Part shown: piece by piece, positions 11,893-25,194 of the stretch
Position numbering within the stretch: position 1 is the stretch's first letter
How the letters are laid out: each line of letters starts with the position of its first letter
DNA from: Branchiostoma floridae
Taxonomy: Eukaryota; Chordata; Leptocardii; Amphioxiformes; Branchiostomatidae
Reading direction: 5' to 3'
Length of the DNA: 64,000 bases
Assembly: GCF_000003815.2 (NCBI RefSeq)
Contig: NC_049989.1
Span: forward strand, 16,280,522-16,344,521
Position numbers and translations under genes: made by a program
The notes under the pieces: generated by a model
Seen by the model: the letters and a program-made list of their open reading frames with translations, nothing else
Databases searched by the model: none
Told to the model about the DNA's origin: nothing

Positions 11893-12085
11893 GAGGTAGG
11901 TGTAGAGTCTTCCTGAAGAAGTTCTACAAAAGCCACCTCTTCAAAAATTTTTTGCTTCAAATGAATTATGATTTTTTGATCATCAAAGTAAGGTGTAGAG
12001 TCTTCCTGAAAAAGCCCTCTCCCATTGCCATCCCTTCAAGAAGTTTTGCTTACAATGAATTATGATTTGTTAAACATCAAAGTAA
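11893..12085. repeat. Two-copy tandem duplication, about 100 bp
   Basis: GGTGTAGAGTCTTCCTGAAG...TTTGCTTCAAATGAATTATG...ATCATCAAAGTAAGG is followed by GGTGTAGAGTCTTCCTGAAA...TTTGCTTACAATGAATTATG...AACATCAAAGTAAAG. It is a local duplication in non-coding sequence. Confidence 0.8.
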
Positions 12086-12091
12086 AGGTAT

Positions 12092-12125
12092 GATATGTCG
12101 ATGAAGGTTAGACATCCAGGTAATA
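12092..12125. repeat. Dispersed GTTAGACATCCAGGT motif
   Basis: GATGAAGGTTAGACATCCAGG recurs as TGAAGTTTAGACATCAGG near 22235 and AAAGGTTAGACATCCAGG near 51998. Two of the copies are followed by CAACTGGATA-type sequence. It is probably the end of a larger retroelement that I cannot name. Confidence 0.45.
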
Positions 12126-12837
12126 AGATATGCCAACTAGCATTTACTCAAACAACGGGATACTATGTATTTAGAAATGGTACAATACCATGAAGAAAAA
12201 TCGTTACCCATCTTGGTTTTAAAGAAATTCTATTTTGGACATTATCTGAAACTGATGATGTTACATCATGATGCAGAATACCAACTACTAGTACTAAAGG
12301 GAAATATGCTTCATTTGCTCAAACTCACCAAAGACATCCAATTGATACCAAGATATTGGTAACATTTTGTTATACTATGCTTTTGGCCAGTGATTAATTC
12401 ATTTGGTCCATCTACTTAGAAAAATGTTATTTTCCCATGCAGAATCAGACTGTCAGTCCAGATTTATTGTGTCCCCAGTTTTAATAATAGTTTCTCATTC
12501 ACAACTTACCATCTGGCCCAAACATGGTTGGGCACACTGTCGAGTTAAAATTGAATTTCTGTCAAACCTTCTCGGAAGTAATCTTTGAAAAGCCTTTCTG
12601 GTGCCGAGAAAATTGATGCTTTCCTGTTACAGTAACCACAGCACTTTGCAATATTGGAAACGCAGGGTAATGTGTCAGCTCTAGTCCTGTCAACAAAGGT
12701 AGTAACGAATGTGTGACAGGTGTCACATAGCCATCAAGTGTGGGGGTGATTGCCTCCATGATAAATGAAGCTATTGTTTTTGGTGTGCATGTACATGTAT
12801 ATGTGTGTGTCTGTATGATTGTGTTTCTAGATATTTA

Positions 12838-13000
12838 TGGTCAGGATATTTTTAGAATCTTTGTACGGATTGTAGTGATATATTAGTATGTGGTCAGGTG
12901 TTGAGAAAACAATGGTCAAGGTTATTTTTGGCCCCCTGGTGTGTGAGCTTGCTATTGCAGCAGAACTTCTGGTTTTTGTATCTTTTGTCTGTGGTCTTGT
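12838..13000 (+). repeat. Dispersed repeat fragment (GAACTTCTGGTTTTTG family)
   Basis: It shares AATGGTCAAGGTTATTTTTG, GCCCCCTGGTGTGTGAGCTT and GAACTTCTGGTTTTTGTATC, in the same order, with 24283-24470 and, in shorter form, with about 980-1055. It is probably a retroelement tail. The class is unknown. Confidence 0.5.
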
Positions 13001-13860
13001 CTTGTTGTGTTTGTATTTTTTAACACAACAATGACCAGAACCTTCTTTATTAAGAAAGTACGAGGAGTGATCAATAAGTTCTCAGTCTCAACCAGAAATG
13101 ATAAACACAACTCAGATTTTGAAGCATAGATGTCAAATATAAGTCTTCTATGAATGTGTACCTGGAAATTAATGAATGAATGAATGATTTGAGATCTAGA
13201 GAAATGCTTCAAACTAGGAAGCTGTGCCTCGATTTTTGAGTTATGCTTATAATTTGTGGGAGAGGCAGAGAACTTATAAGGAAGGTACATTTCTTCAGAA
13301 TCTGTTCCATTGTAAGCCTTTGATTTTGCTGATTGCTTTCTGATGTCTTTGTTATGCCGGTACCACCACTTCTATATCGGAAACCCATTCTGTGGTTTGG
13401 ACGCATAATTGGTATTGGAAGAAAGTCCAATGATTAAAGTCCCAGTTAATGTTCCATTCAATCTTTCTAAATAAGATACTAGAAACCACTGGAAACAATC
13501 GGATGGCTGCAAATATTGATACAATCAAAGATGAGAAATATTGGCTTTGTTAAGCACAACCTTTTGCATTTTAAATGTTCGTTTCATAGACAATTTGCAC
13601 CGTCATTTAAGTATTCGATAAACTGAGGGTACAGTCAGAATTTTTCATGTATTAAGGGAAGAGTGTTCAGAATAAACTCATGAAGGATAAAAAGTTTAAT
13701 TCAACTAGAAAGGCCACATTTTCAATGAAAATACAGGATGTTTCCAAAGGGGAGAAAGAAATATGTCAAACATGCAATACCCTAGCTGTTAGCATAATGA
13801 AAGCATGAAGATATTTGTCTAAAAAGGGAAAAAAAGAAGAAGAGATAAAAAAAAACATCT

Positions 13861-13935
13861 GAGGTGGGACACAAACCCTCATCATCCAGTGTCGTAGAAA
13901 GTTGCACTGCCGGCTGAGCTACTGGTGCCTGCATT
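13861..13935 (-). mobile_element. tRNA-derived SINE head
   Basis: On the minus strand, GCACCAGTAGCTCAGCCGG gives a tRNA-like box A, and GAGGGTTTGTGTCCCACC sits at box-B distance. The stems are decayed, so it is a SINE relic and not a tRNA gene. Confidence 0.55.
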
Positions 13936-14189
13936 ATAGCAATTTTTAAAGATATGCAATTCACATTTCATGAGGTTATCAAGTCGTTCTGAGTTTTGAG
14001 TGGCTAATGTTGGAATTCGCAAACGACAGGCCAGCTAAAACAATAAGTTTTCCTTTGGAAACTTAAGTTTCCAGGTACTGCAAAAGTCAGGAATGATCAT
14101 TTGTATCCTCTCCCTTGTTACAATGTATCATCCCCCCAAAAAATAGTTCACTGGAAGTGCCAAGAAGATTCTAACCTCCAACTATCTTA

Positions 14190-14460
14190 AGTCCTTTCAG
14201 ATCCCATCACAGATCCCCCACAGAGCTGTAACTTTTCCTTGACTGGTGACATTACGCTGACCCGCTGTGCGTGAATCTCCAGACGAAAGGTTAGGGAGTG
14301 GCGCGTGATAGATTCGCGTCGGGGAATCTCGGGGTTGAACCCGTACATCTAAGACCCAAAGTATGCGCTCGTGTGGCGAGTAGCAGTCATGCTCTCTCCG
14401 CGGTGTACCGATGGTGTGATCAATCATCCAACCCGCGGTAAAAGGGTATGCAAGTTAGAC
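14190..14460. other. GC-richer intronic block, possibly regulatory
   Basis: A CpG-containing stretch (GGCGCGTGATAGATTCGCGTC, CTCTCCGCGGTGTACCG, CAACCCGCGGTAAAAGG) inside AT-rich intron. No protein is recognisable and it has no repeat partner in the window. A conserved non-coding element is one explanation. I have no direct evidence of function. Confidence 0.25.
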
Positions 14461-16094
14461 GATACCCCTAATAAGAGTGTTACGTGAAGCGTTGTCTTTG
14501 TAAATGCCTACATCTATTCGGAGGTCTTATGGATGACCCTTAGCAGGATGTATCCAGTCAGACTGTCTCTGCATTGCTTCTGCACCATCATCAATCTCAT
14601 GGCCTCTGTCCTATGTCAACAGTATGGGCGTGAAAGGAGATAAGATGCTGATCAATTTAACACAGATCTCTCTGTGTACTTGCATGCTAGGCGGATGCTC
14701 TTAGTATGCCGTAACGCCTGCAATGTTTCAGTGCTCGTGCCCTTTGATCGCTAAACGTGTCGTGAGCTTTCTTCGCAGGATCTGAGCAGCAAGAAAACAA
14801 AGTGTTATGAGCAAATAAAATGGTCTGGTGATGGCTTGTCTGGAAGACGTGCAACTTTTTTTTTCCAAATTCTATAAGCTGTCTGGATAACAGACTGAAG
14901 TAGATTGTTGGTCATGTATATCATGCATGCCTCAAGAGTGAAATTACAGTGCATACAATATCAATTTCTTGAATAATTATATATATCGAGTATAAATCCG
15001 AAACCGTAATGCAAACTGTATAAAGCAATTATGATATAATTCTTTTGTAGTCACTGATTCAGAATTCAGGTATAATGTATCCATGTTACAATTTCCATGT
15101 AAAGTGTAATGCCATTATGAAATCCTTCCAAGTTACAGTCTCAGAGAGTAATTATTATAGTAACATACAAATTTACAATGAACATGGGTCCCTTTCCCTG
15201 GGGCCTTGAAAGGGGGCAGATTTCGGGACTCAGAATCATATCACAATAGAGTTAGGTACCATACATGTACAATGTAGTTCATTCTAGTCTCCTGCTATTT
15301 GAAACTCTTTTGATAGATTACATGTATGCTGTGCCAATGCCATTGAAATATAGCGCGGTCCGTTATGAAGAATGCGTGGTACAGCTTACGATAACGCCTG
15401 GGGCACTCGAGGCAAATGTTCCTCGACGTTCACATTGAATCACGGCATCTCCCGACGGAACATCTTGACTTTTCTGTTCTTCATACGATGATTTGTTTCC
15501 TGACATTTCGGATGTGACAGCTGGAGATAAAAGTGGCGTTGTCCTCGAATGTGGAATCGTGTTTGACTGATGCACTTAAGCATCCCTCATATGGAGGAAG
15601 TGTCATAAACGATTAAGAAAGTCATAATTACTCTGTAGGAAGGTTCTTGCTCAAATCTTTGTGTGAAAATATTATTGGTAGTAACTTGCACTTTACAATT
15701 GTTTTTTTAGTGACATTCTATTTAATTCTTCTGTCTTCTACAATACATTTTACAGTACAACCGTTGACAGTATGTCATTAATTTGATTGTTTTTCTTAAA
15801 GAACTCTATAGCTTATGTCATAAGGATACTTGTCTAGCAGCATTTTGACGACTGACATGACAGGTAATACAATAAGGATAATATGGTCTAAATTTAGCCG
15901 ATACAGATTTTGTATTAGATCTAATATCTTTGCTTCCTGTTGCAAATGTAGTTTTTGTGAGATTGTATCACTGACGTCAGCAACTAATATGATTATCAAA
16001 TTGTAATGTCATTTCTACACTTATGCACTTGTCTCAAAAAGACCACGACATTGTGATTATACAGGACTACCTTTACCAACACTTTGTACCAATA

Positions 16095-16449
16095 CAGTCA
16101 AACCTGCTCAAGACAACCACCAGGGGGACCGGGCAAAAGCGGTCGATTTGGTCAGGTGGTCGGTTAGAAGAGTATAGACTCACCACATGCACATGTCACA
16201 AAATCGCACGTTATTACTGAAAATTGATGACACGTCAAGATTCGAAAATGATGCGGTCGTTATGGGCAAGTACAAAAAAATGTATTTGGTCCCAATTTTT
16301 GGTGGTTGTTGTCGTGTTGGCCAGGTGGTCAATGCGAAGAGGTCGCTTAATCCTTACGTCAATAGGGAAAACTTTCGGGACCGAGAGAAAACAGTCGTAA
16401 TGGCCAGGTGGTCGCTAAGAAGAGGTGGTCACTTGGGCAGGTTTGACTG
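16095..16449. mobile_element. CAGTCAAACC-ended MITE, complete copy
   Basis: It begins CAGTCAAACCTGCTCAAGACAACCACC and ends GGTGGTCACTTGGGCAGGTTTGACTG (both in part), an inverted pair whose subterminal GGTGGTC motifs are also inverted. The left flank is TA and the right flank CA, which could be a decayed TA duplication. The right part matches window positions 1-293. There is no transposase. A Tc1/mariner relationship is only suggested, by the CAGT ends and possible TA target. Confidence 0.75.
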
Positions 16450-17094
16450 CAATCTCAGAAGACTAGGTCCTGTCTTTTCTGGACACAGAAACATGGTTCA
16501 TTTCATTCATATTTGTTACAAAGGTAATGGCATACTTAACCTTTACAGCACATTCAGACCCTTGGATGATTTATGAATTAATAAGAAGCACACTTTGATA
16601 CTAGTATATTTTGATAAAACTGGCCCCTGCTGAATAGAATAAACTGGAATACATGTCTAACATTGTAATGTCTGTCAATAGATATTCATTTTGATGGATT
16701 AACACTTTGTCTTCTGTAATGAAACTCTCTGGTTATGTCCCATAAGAAATGAGGTAACCTTTAGAACTAAACCCACCCACAGGTTCCGCCCTTTCATCTT
16801 TTGAGAAATGAGTTGATAATTTGTATAAAGAAAGACAGCTTAACATCCAGTTGATTAATGATCGTCTGCCAAACAAAACATTTCCTCTGACGAATGATGC
16901 TGTTATGACATTCTTTTGAAAAGGTGCTTTTGGTACAAAATATGTTGTTAATTACCAGCATGGCTCTTTATTTTCTTATTGTTTTTGACCATAACAAATC
17001 AGTTTGTCATGCAGCTTTTACATTAAGGACTCGCTAATGTTTTGACCTACTACATTTTTGCCTTGCATTTGGTAGATTGTGAGTCTGATCCCTG

Positions 17095-17190
17095 CCTTTC
17101 CCAAATGCTGTTTGCTAAGCAGAGAAAGCAGCATGTATCAGACTTTAAAAAAAAGGTGCATGCTGCTTTCTTTGCTTAGCTCACTGTATT
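17095..17190. repeat. Inverted repeat sharing a SINE-tail sequence
   Basis: CCAAATGCTGTTTGCTAAGC-AGAGAAAGCAGCATG is followed about 30 bp later by its reverse complement, CATGCTGCTTTCTTTGCTTAGC...TTTGG. The arm motif TGCTAAGCAGA-AAAGCAGCATGTA is also at about 48237-48260 beside a tRNA-type SINE. This suggests two SINE tails inserted head to head. Confidence 0.65.
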
Positions 17191-18340
17191 TGGCAAAGTG
17201 TAATTATGGTATTTGAACACACAGAACACTACTTGTAAAGTTGTACCAATGAACTAACCCCCCTGCTGTAGTGATTGCAGAAAATGTGACTGTGTGCCCC
17301 AGGGCTACAAAAACAGAGATGGGCTCCACCCAATGCACCATTTTCTTCAGGAAGGACTTAAACATTTGTTTAATGCTAACATTTTGAACAAAATAAGCAT
17401 TATCCATATTTCCAAATTAAAGCTCACAATATACAACCTCACAGTTTACCACAGAAGTGATTGATCGGAAGGGGACTGTTGCCACATGATTAAGTGGCTG
17501 CTATATTTAGCCTGGAAGGCATTTCAGCACCTTATCACTAAGACAATCTGAAACCTGAAGAAAGGATGTATGAGTAGGATTACACTGTCGCCATCAGGTA
17601 TTAGGGCATGGGCAGACTCCTGTGAGAATTTGGTCTTGTGCAATTTACGGCTACATAGATGAAGTTCTCAAAATGGTCAGAAGTAGTGATGTATGTCAAA
17701 GTGTTGGTAGATTTCTTATAAAGATACTGGTAAGTAGCGCACGAGCGTACCATTTAGAGATAAGCTGAGGCAAGTCCGAGAGTGCGGAGTCCGTTCCTGC
17801 CCGTTGACAGTGGGGCACAGTCGGTAGCATGTGACCAAATTCTCTGGACAATACAGAATCAGGGACTTCGTACAGACATGATACATGCAATTGCTTTGCA
17901 GAAAAAATCTGTCTAACTTGCACCATTGTTACAATGGTTGTTGATCAAAAGCAATTGATTGTTACACTTTGCTGTAAAAAATCAAATTGCATTGCAAATT
18001 ATTGACTTAAAAACAGCAGTTTGCTGTTCCTTTATTTAAATAGCTCTGATCTTCATGCATCTGTTTGACCTACAGCGGAAACCTTGTAATAAATAGGACA
18101 AAGAAATTGTAGATTTGAGGTATTCAGTGTCATTTACAGTGCAATACATTAGCTAGATTAGCCATCTTGTGTTTCTACGGGAACGAAAATGGAAGAGTCC
18201 ACCATAGCATTTACATGTAATGGGTCACTGGGAGCAGCACATGCTTTTAGACAAATGATATGCATTGGATTGATTTCGTGCTGGACTTCTACTCATCTCA
18301 TTTAAACCTGTTTATATCAAGTGCTAAGTATTGATGCATG

Positions 18341-18605
18341 TCCCTGTGGCACAAGCGGTGACGCAACCCTGCAGCTTGGCCATATGTATCGAATTTCATA
18401 GATCCGTTGGCCGGAGTTTGATCCGCAGCCCGATGGCACACAAAGTTTTGCCTGCACATAAAGTTCTACAGCGTGTCTACATGCTCCAATATGTGTTGGA
18501 TTCCCTACGAGTTCATACGGAGGCGGAACTTACCACTTACAGTTCCCAAAAGATTGCCCAGGTTTTGGCACGTATTTGCACGTACGCGGGTTGTGCCCTT
18601 AGCTA
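18341..18605 (+). mobile_element. tRNA-promoter SINE
   Basis: The head TCCCTGTGGCACAAGCGGTGACG has a box A (TGGCACAAGCGG), and GGAGTTTGATCCGC stands at box-B distance. The body continues to about 18605 with GCACGTATTTGCACGTACGCG. The head is the same type as at 2058. A 91-codon open frame across it is incidental. Confidence 0.55.
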
Positions 18606-20749
18606 ACTGAAATACTCTGTCATGTTGTCAAGTAAACATGAGTGTATTCACTCTAGTAAAGTGTTTCCTTTTGGGGATGAATAAAAACGGGTCAACGACT
18701 TAAGAGTAATTCATTTCGATTCAGATGTTCCAGAAAAAGATGACCTTCCGAGCACCTCTGCGTTACAGCTCCTTTCCTGGAAACGAATCATGCTAAAAGC
18801 TCCTCCACGCAATATTTGCCCCTGGGAATGAGTCTGTCATGCAACAGAGTGCTCAATTCAAATCTAAACTGTCCTTATGTCATCATCGTCACCCTTCATT
18901 TTAAAGGTGTAAAGTTGTGCAGAAGTGATGGAGATGCAACTCCGCCCTTGACCATATTCTGTGAAGTAATATTGCTGATGGTTTAGTTCAGTCAAGTAGC
19001 CATAAAGTAGAATACATACAGATGGACACAAGTATAATGTACACACTCTTTCATCACACAACTCCAGTTAAATTGTCAAACTGTCGTTGAAATTGAGGTC
19101 ATCTGTAATTAACCTTCATATTTGGGTTAAGTGCTTTCATCCAATGTATTGTCCACCAACTTCTCTCCAGTAGGCTTAGTAACAATTTGGACATTACACT
19201 GTACAATATTCCACTGTGAACCCAGATATTTGTGTCATAACTCAGAGTTTGTATTGCAGGCAGGCTTTTCATTGAACATGGAACAAGAATTGCCTTTCGT
19301 GTACTTTCAGTGTGCTTTAAGCATCTGAAACACACCCAAATTTACTGTATAGTTTTTATGCGATCCAAATTTAATTGATGCCCTTTCTTAAAACTGGATT
19401 TGTCATTACAGCAGGCAAATACTGTTTTTCTAGTTTCTAGAGCTGGTGTTGATTGCAGAAGTTACTCCATGTAAGATGTAAATTTTATTTCAAGATGTAT
19501 CATAGCTACTTTGAAATACATTTCCTGGCTTTTTACTTTGCCTCATTTTCCCCATAGAGGGCCCCATTTCCAAGTGTGCATTTACAAGGTTAGGTTTGAC
19601 GCAGATGAGGATCGTTCTGCTTGAATGTACGCTGAGAAATGTTTAGACTTTTTCAAATTTGATTGGTTGCGGCTCGTCTGCTGTGCGTGTGAAATGCGGT
19701 GTTGTTGTTTCCTGTACCAGCTGTTTGGCGCTGATTACAAATTCTCCAGTGAGACCGGGAAGCAGAGATATATGTTTATGTTGAGTTTGGAGCAGGGTAA
19801 CAGCAATTACGGAAATCTTCTAATCGCTCGTGGAAAATCAGTTCTGAACAGTGATTTAGATCAAATATCAAATTGTCCCATGGGGGAGAACATTAACAAA
19901 TTTGTACCTTGACAGAGGAATGTCATCCTCAGTCAGTGATATGGATTAGAATTTTCAGGGTATTGGGATATCAACAGTTATCATGCCAGGATGGTTCAAT
20001 TAGTTTTTCTCAGGACTATGAATTTTTCTTGATGTGTATGTACTAATTTCAGTCATCCCATCTACCTCTTAGTGTAACAATTTAGACCACCACAGAAGAT
20101 CTGGCAACCAGTCTTCTCCATTGGTACCCTTCTCGTTCTCTGTGTTTTTAAGATTTATTTTGTTAGTACCTCACCCATTTCTGACAATTGCAGCTGAAGT
20201 TATATTATTTTTACCAATGCCCCGATGGACAAAACTTTGTTTATATAATGGCAATTGCAAGAAGGTGCAATTGTTTTCAAAAATACACTAGCAAGCAGAT
20301 ACATAATGTTTACCTTCATTTGGTCTAGCCTAACAAACTTCTGCTACGTTTATTCTTGAGACCAGCCCCTACAGCTCTGTCCTGCCACTTGCTTCATTAA
20401 AAAGCAAACACCGCAGGGTGTCTGCTTCTTCACAATGAACCATCCGATGGTGATAACCATCTTGTGCAAGAAATTGACCTTATTTGTTAGGAAAAGAAGG
20501 AGAATAAAAACGGAGCAAAAACAACATGCATACATAATAAATCTGCTTTGAAAGTGTAAAAAAATTGCAGGTCTTCATATGGTTTAACAGTATTCTACCT
20601 TTATCAGTCGTACCTTATGGCATGATGAACAGAGCTATTTTTGTGCTGTTATCTAGTCAATAAGTCTATCTAATTTTAGGTGTAATCCCCAAAAGTCTGG
20701 AGATCAAGTCGTGTATGCAGGGTTGTTGACCTCATGACTTACCTTGAAT

Positions 20750-20905
20750 TTTAACAACTCAGCCGTATTGTGTATTCATGGCGCGTAAATCATTCAGAGG
20801 GAAATGAGAAGTTATGAATTTTTAATTGGAATTGAGATATTTATCACATCGGAAATTGAATGTTGAATGGCGCCTAAGTTTGCCGTATTTATCAACTGTC
20901 GGGGA
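20750..20905. other. Intronic block, candidate conserved element
   Basis: Contains TTCATGGCGCGTAAATCATTC, TTTTTAATTGGAATTGAG, GAATGGCGCCTAAGTTTGCC and GTATTTATCAACTGTCGGGG. The density of homeobox-like TAATTG and TAAAT cores with CpG sites differs from the flanking sequence. No protein or repeat match is seen. The regulatory reading is speculative. Confidence 0.2.
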
Positions 20906-22227
20906 TGAAGTTGAATTTGCACAACTTAGGAAGAGGAAAAAGCTTTGAATAGATCTACTGAGGAACAATTGCAACATTATTGCTTCAAATTGCTATTGTT
21001 TGGTGTTAGTTTTTTTGTATAGCTTTGGATTGTCTTCTGTATCTTATGTCAGAAAACAGCACACAGCAGCAATTGGATGATACATAACAGATACAGCTGC
21101 TTTCCACCTTGCTGAATCTTGTGTTATTCTTCAAACATTATTCAAATACTCTTTACTACTCTATCAATGCAAATGCATGTTTGTATGTACAAGCTAAGTC
21201 TTTTATTATCTTAACAATCATCTCAACAGAGTTCATAATGTATTTAGTATGTGTATGAGGTTTAACATAGTGCTGAAATGTACACGTATGCCTGTCATTT
21301 GTTAATCGTACGGTTCTCTCAAGAAGAATCGGATTTCGTTCAACTCCCAACTGTCAACAACCATCTGATTCCAAGGGGCAATAATCTGGTAGGATGGATT
21401 ATGCCAAAATGTCTACCTTGAATGCGTTACTTGAACCAATAAATCTTCTAGGTACGCCAGCATTTGGGACAGATTTCTGGACGTTATTGTATCCATCGAT
21501 CATACAGCTAGCTAGCTAGAATTTTAATGTCTCATATCTCTGCCCATGGATGGCACCGCAGCAGTAGATCCATGTATCATGTTTTGTGTTCACACGATAA
21601 GCAGTTAAGTTGAGGTAGTTTAGAAATAGCCTAAGGATATAATAAATCATTGCTTTCTTTTATGACAGAGGGCTTGTACATTATGATATCTACCCACCCA
21701 GGGATGTATGTATCAAGCTGGTAGACCCAGCCAAAATGATCATGCTTAAAACTAAAAAGCATCCGTTTCTTAAAGCAGTATTGGCAGTGAAGACTTACTG
21801 ATCTTTCCTCTCACCATCAGTTTTTCTAGGACATTAGAGGACAATGCCCGGTACAACAATCTCTTCAACCACTTCTCCCCTTGTATATCCCTCATCCTCT
21901 TCTTTTCCCTTTTTAAGCTTATGCAATTCCCGGAATTTGCTTTGTCAAATCATCCAGCAAATTTTCGGGGTCCCATATTGCGTGCATCGATCGCAGGCCA
22001 CCCGTCCATGTATTGATTTTCGAGCCGGATCTAATTCCTACACCATGGAGGGTGGTGTGTCATGTGGGGTGTCTGTGGTAATCTGTTAAGGACAAGCAGA
22101 TGTCTTAGATTCCCAGTCAATGTCAATCTTGTCTTATTATGTTCCCATTTCTTTTACCCTCTTGAAATCGTGATATATTGTAACTTAATGTAAGAGAGAA
22201 GATATTTGTTATGATATCCTTTGGATA

Positions 22228-22280
22228 CGTCAATGAAGTTTAGACATCAGGTTACTCAAGCAACTGGATATGATTTTGGA
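22228..22280. repeat. Dispersed TTAGACATCAGG motif
   Basis: CGTCAATGAAGTTTAGACATC-AGG followed by CAACTGGATATGATTTTGG. Diverged copy of the motif at 12092-12125 and about 51998. Parent element unknown. Confidence 0.4.
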
Positions 22281-22939
22281 AACCATCAGATGCTTCAAAC
22301 AACATTCCATTGTTTTTTTGTCAGTGACACTGTGTCAGTTGAAAAATCATATATAGTTGCTTATTATAAGTAACTGCTTTTTGGCATTCTATCTTTCGAT
22401 AAATATCATTGTGCAGTCAAGGGCTCTGTAGACCTTTTGCTAGTTGATGTTACTACAAAAAATATACAATCAACGGTTACTTACATATATTAAAATTGAG
22501 TTATTGACACACTAATATGTGAGGTACCATAAGCAGGATCAGACAAAAATGTAGTTCCTCTACAAACATGGCACCTCCATTATCTTGTATTGTGCAAAAA
22601 TAGAATTTCTGTTTAATCTTTGCCACATCAATACCAATCTTTTAGTGGGAATTTGAGTCACTGGTAACTCAGAGTAGCCTGCTTTTGGTTCCATCCAAGT
22701 CCGGAGCTGCTCAGGCCCATTATACTAAAAGCAAAGTGGTGTTTTATACCACAGGGTACGGTGTGATAATGATCAGACAGGCAATACTGGCAAGGGTAAA
22801 AAGTTAGCGGAAGCAATTTCTGTTTGGCTTCATGGCTCTGCTCTTGCGTTTTGTACCCTTTGGCATAGATGTCTGACAGCCAAGGGGAAAAGCTTCAGTT
22901 TTAATAAATTTTTTACAAATTGACAGTCATTTGCAGAAA

Positions 22940-23205
22940 TCCTAACAGTGTTAGGTGAAAATGAATATTTAGCTTTGGCTATGGCCGTCCCTCGGATAGG
23001 ACGTTAAATGGAGGTCCCGTGTTTGGGGAGAGCAACACCTAACGCACGTCAAAGAACCCACCACACGTGAGATGGTGCGATATGCGATGGTGCAAATCCT
23101 TTCGTCTAGAGTTAGTGATTCTCTACAAATCGCCCGGACTCCAGGAAGAATAGCAACATATCAGTCGCTAATGAAGATCTGTATCAAAGCAAACCAAACC
23201 AAACA
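22940..23205 (+). mobile_element. SINE with conserved central domain, copy 2
   Basis: GAAAATGAATATTTAGCTTTGG, then GATAGGACGTTAAATGGAGG, GTCCCGTGTTTGGGGAGAGC and CACACGTGAGATGGTGCG. This is the same family as 10100, with a longer tail ending AAAGCAAACCAAACC. Confidence 0.7.
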
Positions 23206-24129
23206 TCGCTGGCTATTTCAGGAACATTAATGACTTCTAGAAGCAATGAAAATGCGTTGGACTCCCTGATTGAATTGCTAGGCACAATGACATGGTGTCC
23301 AATGTAACGTCTGAATGTTTCAGATCTCTGTCTTCTCATGCAAGTTATTTCTAATCAGGTGCCAAGAACGCCATCCTAACACATTCCACACAAGCGCTGA
23401 TCTCTTTATTCTTCTCCAATGGACCATTTTGTACAGCAGGGAAGGCAATAACGAGAGCAATGCTCTTGACTTTGGGTATATCAAGTGCATTTAATGGCAT
23501 CCATTTAGACTCTCTTACGTCAGAACCAATAATGTTTGTACTTATCATATCTACACATGCAGTTGTCAAACAAAGTACCTCCAAATGGCTTCCCCGTGAC
23601 TGTACTCCAAATAATTTTGCGTAATATTGCATCATTGTGCTGAAAGTTCTAACGACTGTAAAAGTGATGTTTGGTTAAAAGTTTGTTTGGGAAGTCGTGC
23701 TTGTGCAACGTGATCCGAAATGGCTCGCATTCATAGACAGTCATTAAACACTAGACAGGCTCATATGACACATGCAGATTGTGCGTGGGACAGACAGCGT
23801 GCAATTAGAGCTAGGAATCTAATAGGGGAGGCACGATTTGCCCTGGAACTGCCAAAGATGTGTAACTTGAGATCCACGAACACTATCAGCTAAATGTATC
23901 ATTCTGATAAAAGCCAGTGAACACTTAATATCAGAGAAACTGTCCCTCATCTAAAGCACCCAGCAGTTATTTCCACAGTATGCTATTCGATATTCTGAAA
24001 CAATTTAAAACTTTATAATCGTTCACAAAAATAAAGCGCTTACCAACAAGCTTTCGATCAGTCCTTTTCCTGATCCTTTTCAAGTTAAAATGACCCAAAG
24101 CCTACATGTATGTCACACATCCAGACCGG

Positions 24130-24162
24130 AAGTGTGACGTCAGCCCAGGGTCAAAGGTGCTT
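24130..24162. promoter_or_regulatory. CRE plus nuclear-receptor-like direct repeat
   Basis: A perfect palindromic TGACGTCA lies at 24135-24142. Four bases on, AGGGTCAAAGGTGC (24147-24160) is close to a DR1 nuclear-receptor site (AGGTCAAAGGTCA). The pair sits in the SRRM2 giant intron with no exon nearby. Function is an inference from motif match only. Confidence 0.3.
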
Positions 24163-24282
24163 GGAAGTCGGTATCGGCCCCCGTCTTGGTTGTGGTATTT
24201 GATATTCTGTCGTATATCTACTTCCATGAAAAATGGAATTATATATTGTTCTCTATTGTTTTTTGCGTTTATTTTGGGTGTT

Positions 24283-24470
24283 GCCGGATATTTGTGGTCA
24301 GTAAGAACCTCTAGAATTAGGATTATGATGATATTTGTTATGTTAGCACTAGCAGGTCTTTGGAAGACAAAGGTCAAGGTCAATTTAGGGGTCCACTGGT
24401 GCATGGTCTTGATAGTTCAGTAGAATTTTTGTTTTTTTGTATCTTTTGTCCAAATTGCTGTCACCTATGG
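24283..24470 (+). repeat. Dispersed repeat fragment (TTTTTGTATCTTTTGTC family)
   Basis: It aligns with 12838-13000 through TATTTGTGGTCAG, AAGGTCAAGGTCAATTTAGG, GGTCCACTGGTGCATGGTC and TTTTTGTATCTTTTGTC. A diverged retroelement tail is the likeliest explanation. Confidence 0.5.
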
Positions 24471-24948
24471 AGAAAGACATTCGGTTAGTTAGTTAGATAT
24501 ACAATGTATATTATAAGAGAATCAAGAAAAATATATCCAATACACACCATTCAGGCTAAACAAAATTGTCATCCAGAAATCACGATGCAAGCTGAATGCA
24601 GTGCTCTGAATAAATTTTAAAGTATATGTAGGCTAGAGGCCTGATGTACATGTACACACACATGTACATGTACAGAATGTGTAATGTATGCACAAACCAG
24701 AATGGTGTTTCATTGCCACATAACATTTTTTATTGATGTCCCAAATGTCTTTTCCCTTTTATTGTTTATTTGCTGTTAGCACAACATTCTCAAAGGGCAA
24801 GACCTTATTGTAAGGCCCATGTTTATTCTTTATAGTCACACCTTGACAGCTCAATCCGGAGAGAAGATTAACATGAATTTTTATGTCATCATGTTGAAGA
24901 TATTTCATCCTGTGTCATAGTGATAGTGATACGATCCAGGTTAGCTTA

Positions 24949-25194
24949 AGGTGGTATCTCACTGCACTTGGGGCATCGGTGCAGCACTGCAGGGTTCGTT
25001 TACTGTGGCACTGTTGTGTTATTTTCACAATTTTTGATAATTTAGAATTTTGCATAATAGGTAAAAGTATGACTTAGAACACAATAAAATACACAAAATG
25101 GAAGAAAATTTGTTCTTTATCTCTGAAATTCGTTGAGTCATCTACAAACCCCGCAGTGCTGCACCGGTGCCCCAAGTGCAGTGAGAGTCCACCT
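24949..25194. mobile_element. AGGTGG-ended palindromic MITE, copy B, TTA flanks
   Basis: It starts AGGTGGTATCTCACTGCACT and ends AGTGCAGTGAGAGTCCACCT, flanked by TTA on both sides (24946-24948 and 25195-25197). Inner arms GGTGCAGCACTGCAGGGTT and AACCCCGCAGTGCTGCACC are also complementary, so most of the element can fold on itself. A 3-bp TTA duplication fits PIF/Harbinger MITEs. The copy at 9183 is the same family. Confidence 0.8.
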
